Notes under the pieces: generated by a model
The model's database searches: none
The model's input: the letters and a program-made list of their open reading frames with translations, nothing else
What the model was told of the DNA's origin: nothing
NCBI GenBank assembly: GCA_903897145.1
Contig: CAIUAN010000040.1
Span: 124,001-188,000, forward strand
Direction: 5' to 3'
Length of the DNA stretch: 64,000 nucleotides
DNA from: an uncultured Bacteroidia bacterium
GTDB lineage: Bacteria; Bacteroidota; Bacteroidia; Bacteroidales; Prolixibacteraceae
Translations under genes and position numbers: made by a program
In this document: piece after piece, positions 58,112-64,000 of the stretch
Numbering within the stretch: the first letter of the stretch is position 1
How the letters are laid out: each line of letters starts with the position of its first letter

Positions 58112-59905
58112 TTAGTCGAGCTTTAAAACGGCAAGGAAGGCTTTTTGTGGTACTTCGACATTCCCGATCTGCTTCATTTTTTTCTTTCCCTTTTTCTGCT
58201 TGTCTAGTAGCTTACGCTTTCTAGAGATGTCACCACCATAACATTTGGCAGTTACATCTTTTCGGACAGCTTTAATGGTCTCTCGGGCAATAATTTTTGC
58301 TCCGATAGCAGCTTGTATGGCCACATCATATTGTTGACGCGGGATCAGTTCTTTTAGTTTCTCGCACATCCGTCGTCCGAAATTATAGGCATTATCGGCG
58401 TGAATCAATGTGGATAGTGCATCCACAGGCTCACTATTCAACAGGATGTCAAGTTTGGCTAATTTTGCTGGTCTGTAACCAGTAATATGGTAATCAAATG
58501 AGGCGTATCCTTTTGAGATACTCTTAAGCTTATCGTAGAAGTCGAAGACGATCTCACCAAGAGGTAAATCAAAAGTTAATTCGGCTCTTTCGGCGGTGAG
58601 ATAATCTTGCTTGGTTAACATGCCACGTTTGTCCAAGCACAAAGTCATTATCGCTCCGATATATTCAGATCGTGTGATAATTTGAGCTCGGATATAAGGC
58701 TCTTCAATCAGGTCGATCATCGAGCCATCAGGCATTCCCGCAGGGTTATAAACTTCGACAGTCTCACCTGCTCTAGTATGAATCAGATATGAAACGTTTG
58801 GGACAGTTGTGATGACGTTCATGTCAAATTCACGGTCAAGGCGCTCTTGAATGATCTCCATATGCAGCAATCCTAGGAATCCGCAGCGGAATCCAAAGCC
58901 TAAGGCCGCAGATGATTCAAGGGTATACGTTAACGAGGCATCGTTCAATTGTAGTTTCTCCATCGCTGCTCGAAGATCTTCATAGTCGTCACTGTCGATC
59001 GGATAGACTCCGGCAAAGACCATCGGCTTAACCTCCTCGAACCCAGAAATGACATTTGAACAAGGTTGTTTAACGTTGGTTACGGTATCGCCAACTCGAA
59101 TCTCACGCGCCGTTTTAATGTTTGAAATAATATATCCAACATCGCCGGCACTTAGTGATTCACGCGAGTCGAGGCCCATTTTTAAAACGCCAACCTCATC
59201 GACATTGTATTGCTTTTCAGTCGCGACAAATTTTACAACATCTCCCTTACGGACAGTTCCATTTACAATTTTTACATAGGCAATTACGCCTCTGAATTGA
59301 TTGTAAACAGAGTCGAAAATTAATCCTTGAAGTGGTGCTCCTGGATCTCCCGCAGGGGATGGTACATCAGAGATGATGCGACTAATAATTTCATCGATTC
59401 CTTCACCTGTTTTACCAGAAGCTCGGATAATTGTATCTCTTTTGCACCCGATTAATTCGATAATTTGGTCTTCAACAAGTTCTGGATTCGCATTTGGAAG
59501 GTCCATTTTGTTGAGGATAGGGATAATCTCCAGATCGTGCTCGATGGCAAGATACAGGTTTGAGATTGTCTGTGCTTGAATTCCTTGCGTGGCATCGATA
59601 ATAAGCAGAGCGCCTTCGCAGGCAGCAATAGAACGGGAAACTTCGTAAGAGAAGTCGACGTGCCCTGGGGTATCAATTAAGTTAAGTCTATATTTTATCC
59701 CATCTTGAATATGGTCCATTTGAATGGCGTGACTCTTGATGGTAATTCCTCTCTCTTTTTCTAGCTCCATATCATCCAAAACTTGAGCTTGCATATCTCG
59801 TCCGCTGATCGTTTGAGTAACCTCTAAAAGACGATCTGCCAATGTACTTTTCCCGTGATCAATATGGGCTATTATGCAAAAATTCCGGATGTTCTTCATG
59901 GTCAA
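58112..59905 (-). CDS. lepA: Elongation factor 4
   Basis: [38 protein letters not shown]4-specific C-terminus. Confidence 0.98.
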   Translation of the reverse strand: MTMKNIRNFCIIAHIDHGKSTLADRLLEVTQTISGRDMQAQVLDDMELEKERGITIKSHAIQMDHIQDGIKYRLNLIDTPGHVDFSYEVSRSIAACEGALLIIDATQGIQAQTISNLYLAIEHDLEIIPILNKMDLPNANPELVEDQIIELIGCKRDTIIRASGKTGEGIDEIISRIISDVPSPAGDPGAPLQGLIFDSVYNQFRGVIAYVKIVNGTVRKGDVVKFVATEKQYNVDEVGVLKMGLDSRESLSAGDVGYIISNIKTAREIRVGDTVTNVKQPCSNVISGFEEVKPMVFAGVYPIDSDDYEDLRAAMEKLQLNDASLTYTLESSAALGFGFRCGFLGLLHMEIIQERLDREFDMNVITTVPNVSYLIHTRAGETVEVYNPAGMPDGSMIDLIEEPYIRAQIITRSEYIGAIMTLCLDKRGMLTKQDYLTAERAELTFDLPLGEIVFDFYDKLKSISKGYASFDYHITGYRPAKLAKLDILLNSEPVDALSTLIHADNAYNFGRRMCEKLKELIPRQQYDVAIQAAIGAKIIARETIKAVRKDVTAKCYGGDISRKRKLLDKQKKGKKKMKQIGNVEVPQKAFLAVLKLD

Positions 59906-59961
59906 AAATTCCTATTATACTTGAATCGTATGGTTCTTTTACTTCTGTTTTATTCGTTGTA

Positions 59962-59989
59962 CAAAGATATTTAAAAATAGATAATTCAA
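59962..59989 (-). promoter_or_regulatory. Putative promoter of lepA
   Basis: Minus strand TTG-N17-TATCTTTG (-7 consensus TAnnTTTG), 57 nt upstream of the ATG. Confidence 0.5.
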
Positions 59990-60014
59990 GCTATTCTGCA
60001 GGTCCTGTAATAGA

Positions 60015-60050
60015 CAAAAGCCTCGGATGATGTTTCATTCGAGGCTTTTG
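60015..60050 (-). terminator. Rho-independent-like hairpin downstream of tatA
   Basis: CAAAAGCCTCG...CGAGGCTTTTG perfect 11-bp arms, extendable inward; sits between tatA stop and the lepA promoter region. Confidence 0.75.
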
Positions 60051-60070
60051 CAAAATAGGGCTTAAAAAAT

Positions 60071-60280
60071 CTATTCTTTTAAAGGTTCTTTTTTATTGCT
60101 TGCCTTTGGAGCCTCTTTTGGCGGCTCTGCAGGAGTTCCAGTTTCGTCTTTCAGGGCTTTTTTAAATTCTTTCATCCCTTTCCCGATTCCACTCATCATT
60201 TCAGGAATTTTCGCCCCTCCAAAAAGAAGAAGAATCGCTCCTAAAAGGATTATAAGATGCCAAGGTGCAAATAAGTCCAT
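60071..60280 (-). CDS. tatA: Sec-independent translocase TatA/TatE
   Basis: Single N-terminal TM then FGGAKIPEMMSGIGKGMKEFKKAL amphipathic helix. Confidence 0.95.
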   Translation of the reverse strand: MDLFAPWHLIILLGAILLLFGGAKIPEMMSGIGKGMKEFKKALKDETGTPAEPPKEAPKASNKKEPLKE

Positions 60281-60532
60281 TGTATGTGAATTAAATTGTT
60301 CACTACAAACTTACAAACCTTTGGTTAGATTGAAGTATAATTTGGTATTTATTTTAAGTAATTTCTATTTCCTGTTTTTTGATTTCTAGGTCCGCTTGCA
60401 TTGATGGTTTAGACCTTATCATATTTCCATGTTTCTCCCCAGTAAAATTGTCATTAATTATTATCTTTGGTCGCAAATTAACCAATTCAAATAGTATTCA
60501 TTCTCCCATTTTGGGGGTTTAAATTAAAAATC

Positions 60533-61270
60533 ATGACAAAAAACATTTTAGTGACTTTATCGTTAACGGTGGCTTTATTCCTATCGTTATCTGGATTTTC
60601 GCAAGAGTTGAATAAACTGACCAAAAAAGAGAAGAAACAAGGATGGCAACTTCTTTTTAACGGTGAGAATTTTGATGGTTGGAGACAATGTAATGGAACA
60701 GCAATGCCAGCTAACTGGGTTGTTGAGGATCACTCCATGAAAATATTTACGGGTGCAGGAAAAAAACCTGGACAAGGTTCTAATGGTGATGTCCTTTATC
60801 CTGGTAAGAAATTTAAGAATTTCGAACTTTCTATTGATTTCAAGGCTGGCAAAGCTGCTAACTCAGGGATCTTCTACTATGTTCGTGAGGTAAAAGGTGA
60901 GCCAATCTATTATGCAGCTCCTGAAGTTCAAGTTTTGGATAATGTGGATGCGGGTGATAATAAAGTAGCAAGTCACCTTGCTGGTTCTTTATACGATATT
61001 CTTCCTTGCGATCCGAAAACTGTTCATCCAGCTTATTCTTGGAACACCGTTGTTGTTCGTGTTAAAGATGGTCATGCCACTCATTTTATGAATGGCATAA
61101 AAGTGGTAGAGTATACATTATGGACACCGGAATGGGATGCGATGGTAGCTAAAAGTAAATTCAAAAACTTTAAAGGCTGGTCTGAAGGAATCGACAAAGA
61201 AGGTTACATTGGTCTACAAGATCATGGTTATACGCTATGGTTCCGCAACATTAAAATTCGCGAGCTTTAG
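60533..61270 (+). CDS. DUF1080 (3-keto-disaccharide hydrolase type) exported protein
   Basis: Signal peptide; GWQLLFNGENFDGWRQCNG; NSGIFYYVREVKGEPIYYAAPEVQVLDN. Confidence 0.88.
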   Translation: MTKNILVTLSLTVALFLSLSGFSQELNKLTKKEKKQGWQLLFNGENFDGWRQCNGTAMPANWVVEDHSMKIFTGAGKKPGQGSNGDVLYPGKKFKNFELSIDFKAGKAANSGIFYYVREVKGEPIYYAAPEVQVLDNVDAGDNKVASHLAGSLYDILPCDPKTVHPAYSWNTVVVRVKDGHATHFMNGIKVVEYTLWTPEWDAMVAKSKFKNFKGWSEGIDKEGYIGLQDHGYTLWFRNIKIREL

Positions 61271-61302
61271 TCTTTCAATACTAACGCAGATATTAAGCTG
61301 CG

Positions 61303-61360
61303 AAAAGCCGAGGCTTAGCCCTGATATGAATAATGTCAGGGCCGAGTTTCGGCTTTTTTT
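61303..61360 (+). terminator. Rho-independent terminator after DUF1080 gene
   Basis: AAAAGCCGA...GCCCTGA...TCAGGGC...TCGGCTTTTTTT: two-part stem followed by T tract. Confidence 0.8.
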
Positions 61361-61373
61361 CTACTGTGGCTTT

Positions 61374-61552
61374 CTATGTGCCTATGTGGTGAAAAAAAAG
61401 GAAACACAATAGGACACAATAGGGAAAACACAATAGACAATAGTTTTTGATTTGCTTTCTAATGTGCCTTCTATGTGGCCTATGTGCCTATGTGTTGAAA
61501 AAAAAAAAAAGAAAAAAAAAGAAAATAAAACACAATAGACACAATAGAAAAG
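61374..61552. repeat. Cluster of CTATGTG/CACAATAG short repeats forming imperfect inverted pairs around A-tracts
   Basis: CTATGTGCCTATGTG(G/T)TGAAAA... followed by CACAATAGGACACAATAG, then a second copy CTATGTGGCCTATGTGCCTATGTGTTGAAAA...CACAATAGACACAATAG. Confidence 0.85.
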
Positions 61553-61558
61553 CAAGTT

Positions 61559-64000
61559 CTATTGCCGATCCATCTCCTCTTTGAGATATTTTGCGGTATA
61601 GGATTTTTTAAGCTTTATGATCTCTTGAGGAGTTCCATTGCCTAGAAGATATCCACCCTCTTTGCCACCTTCGGGACCAATATCGATGATATGGTCTACC
61701 ATCTTAATAACCTCCATGTTGTGCTCAATAACAATCACGGTATTTCCTTTGTCTACTAGCTTGTTTAGCACCTCGAGCAGTACTCTGATATCCTCAAAAT
61801 GAAGCCCTGTCGTTGGCTCATCAAGGATGTAAAGGGTCATGCCAGTATCTCTTTTACTAAGTTCCGTGGCCAGCTTAACCCGTTGTGATTCTCCTCCTGA
61901 TAAGGTTGTAGAGGATTGTCCAAGCGTAATATATCCTAGACCAACATCTTGAAGCGTCCGCAGGCGGTGAACGATCGATGGAATGCTTTCGAAAAATTCA
62001 ACACCTTGATCGATGGTCATATCTAAAACATCGCTGATCGATTTGCCTTTAAAACGGATCTCTAAAGTTTCCCGATTGTAACGCTTCCCATTGCATTTAT
62101 CGCAGTGGACATAGACATCTGGGAGGAAATTCATCTCGATCACTTTCATGCCAGCCCCCTCACAGGCTTCGCAACGACCTCCTTTGACATTAAAAGAGAA
62201 TCGCCCAGGCTGATAGCCTCTGATCTTAGCTTCGGGTAATAGGGTGAAGATATTCCGAATATCTGTGAACACACCTGTGTATGTGACTGGATTGGACCGC
62301 GGAGTACGACCAATTGGAGATTGGTCTACTTGCACGACTTTATCAATCAGATCGATCCCCTCGATACTTTTGTAAGCTAGAGGATCAAGCAAGGATTTAT
62401 AAAAATATTGACTTAAGATTGGCTGAAGAGTTTCGTTAATCAAGGTCGACTTGCCACTTCCGGATACCCCAGTGACGCAGATTAGTTTGCCAAGCGGAAA
62501 TTCAACATCAATATTCTTTAGGTTATTTCCGGAGGCTCCCCTAAGCTTCAGTGATTTCCCATTTCCTGGTCGAATTACCGTGGGAACTTCTATTTTCTTT
62601 TTGTTGGTAAGGTATTGAGCCGTCAGGGTATTCTTCTTTAAGACTTCGGAAGGAAGACCTGCGGCTACAATTTCGCCTCCATGTATCCCGGCCAGCGGTC
62701 CCATGTCGATTAGGTAATCGGCCTGCAGCATCATATCCCGATCGTGCTCCACCACTACCACCGAATTACCCGTATCGCGCAACTGTTTAAGTGAATTGAT
62801 GAGGCGTAGGTTGTCGCGGTGGTGCAATCCAATACTTGGTTCATCAAGGATGTATAACACATTCACTAGCTGCGATCCAATTTGGGTGGCTAGTCGAATC
62901 CGTTGTGATTCTCCTCCTGACAAGGTTCCTGCAGAGCGATCGAGCGAGAGGTAAGTTAAACCAACGTCGACTAGAAACTGAAGTCGAGTGCGCAGTTCTT
63001 TAATAACCTCAGTCGCGATTTGCAATTGACGTTTGCTAAGTCTTTTTTCAATGTCGTCGAAGAAAACAGCTAGCTCACTGATGTCTAGTTGAGTAAGTTC
63101 AGAGATATTTTTCTCGTCAATTTTAAAGTGAAGAGGTTCTTTTTGAAGACGTTGTCCGTCGCACTCTGGGCACGTCATGCTTTTATGAAATTGATCAGCC
63201 CATTTTTGAGCAGTCTTGGAAAGGTTATCGCTTTTTTGATTGAGAATGTATTTTACAATTCCCTCATAGGCCATCATATAATCGATCGAGCTTCCTAGCG
63301 GGGAGTTTTTTAATTTAATCCGTTCTCCAGTCCCGAATAATAAGGCATTTATGGCTTCTTCGGAAATCTCTCCGACGGGTGTTTTTAAGGTAAACCCGTA
63401 TTTTTCAGACAAGGCTTCAATCTGCCAAAAGATCATGGTATTCTTGTGAGGCCCAAGTGGAGCAATTCCCCCTTTTGCAATCGAGAGATCTGGATCTGGA
63501 ATAAGTTTGGCTTGATCTATTTCAGTGATCTCTCCAAGACCATTGCATTTATGACATGCGCCCTGTGGTGAGTTAAAGGAGAAGCTATGTGGAGCAGGGT
63601 CATTATAAGATATACCTGTGGTTGGGCACATCAGATGTCGGGAGAAGAATCGGGTATCGTTTGATTCTACATCCAATACCATCATGATTCCTTGTCCGTG
63701 TTTCATCGCAATGTCGACAGAGTCGCGAAGTCTCTTCGCATCATTCTCATCAACGACCACTTTGTCGATGACCATCTCGATGTGGTGATTTTTATACCGG
63801 TCAAGTTTAAAACCATGCGTTACCTCTTTCACTTCACCATCTACTCGAGCATATAGGAATCCTTTCTTTCGTATTTGCTCAAAAAGTTCGCGGTAATGGC
63901 CTTTTCGACCTCTGACTACTGGAGCAAGAAGCATGGTTCGCTTGCCTTGAAACTTTTCTAGGATCAGTTTAATGATTTGTTCATCGGTATACTTAACCAT
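61559..64000 (-). CDS. uvrA: Excinuclease ABC subunit A, partial (N-terminus outside window)
   Basis: LSGGESQRIRLATQIGSQL and LSGGESQRVKLATELSKRD ABC signatures, CPECDGQRL and CEACEGAGMKVIEM zinc motifs. Confidence 0.97.
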   Translation of the reverse strand: MVKYTDEQIIKLILEKFQGKRTMLLAPVVRGRKGHYRELFEQIRKKGFLYARVDGEVKEVTHGFKLDRYKNHHIEMVIDKVVVDENDAKRLRDSVDIAMKHGQGIMMVLDVESNDTRFFSRHLMCPTTGISYNDPAPHSFSFNSPQGACHKCNGLGEITEIDQAKLIPDPDLSIAKGGIAPLGPHKNTMIFWQIEALSEKYGFTLKTPVGEISEEAINALLFGTGERIKLKNSPLGSSIDYMMAYEGIVKYILNQKSDNLSKTAQKWADQFHKSMTCPECDGQRLQKEPLHFKIDEKNISELTQLDISELAVFFDDIEKRLSKRQLQIATEVIKELRTRLQFLVDVGLTYLSLDRSAGTLSGGESQRIRLATQIGSQLVNVLYILDEPSIGLHHRDNLRLINSLKQLRDTGNSVVVVEHDRDMMLQADYLIDMGPLAGIHGGEIVAAGLPSEVLKKNTLTAQYLTNKKKIEVPTVIRPGNGKSLKLRGASGNNLKNIDVEFPLGKLICVTGVSGSGKSTLINETLQPILSQYFYKSLLDPLAYKSIEGIDLIDKVVQVDQSPIGRTPRSNPVTYTGVFTDIRNIFTLLPEAKIRGYQPGRFSFNVKGGRCEACEGAGMKVIEMNFLPDVYVHCDKCNGKRYNRETLEIRFKGKSISDVLDMTIDQGVEFFESIPSIVHRLRTLQDVGLGYITLGQSSTTLSGGESQRVKLATELSKRDTGMTLYILDEPTTGLHFEDIRVLLEVLNKLVDKGNTVIVIEHNMEVIKMVDHIIDIGPEGGKEGGYLLGNGTPQEIIKLKKSYTAKYLKEEMDRQ

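Noticed and set aside
61374-61552. Possible CRISPR array from repeated CACAATAG/CTATGTG units
   Set aside because: Units are ~8 nt, irregularly spaced and imperfectly palindromic, with no 28-37-nt repeats, no unique spacers and no cas genes.

Overview
The window looks like a Bacteroidetes chromosome segment: AT-rich, with TAnnTTTG-type -7 motifs, an acpP-fabF-rnc order and Bacteroidetes-type protein families. It has four parts. (1) nt 1-8463 is the distal half of a nuo (complex I) operon, from the 3' end of nuoF to nuoN, with a short NuoG. (2) nt ~8.65-35.0 kb is an accessory carbohydrate locus. It contains a 4-gene plus-strand cluster of exported enzymes: two predicted six-hairpin proteins, a beta-helix protein and an alpha/beta hydrolase. 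Convergent to it is a ~14-gene minus-strand cluster: FHS-type MFS transporter, phosphohexomutase, RmlD-like SDR, DegT aminotransferase, GHMP kinase resembling plant L-arabinokinase, Gfo/Idh/MocA oxidoreductase, DUF1080, PIG-L deacetylase, divergent NagB-like protein, GH36, GH43-like, GH95/DUF5703-like, sialate O-acetylesterase and an uncharacterised exported protein. No SusC/SusD pair and no transcription regulator is visible in it. (3) nt 35-61 kb is mostly housekeeping: leuS, gdhA, a two-component system, rnc-fabF-acpP, purN, tadA, aspS, ansA, tatD, lepA, tatA. (4) nt 61.5-64 kb is the 3' part of uvrA, cut by the window edge. The best candidate for something undescribed is the SusCD-less carbohydrate locus, with its odd enzyme set and candidate shared upstream motifs. 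A second item is a dispersed intergenic CTATTGTG/CTATGTG repeat. No tRNA, rRNA, CRISPR array, transposase or phage gene was seen. All family assignments come from reading motifs by eye; no database search was run.
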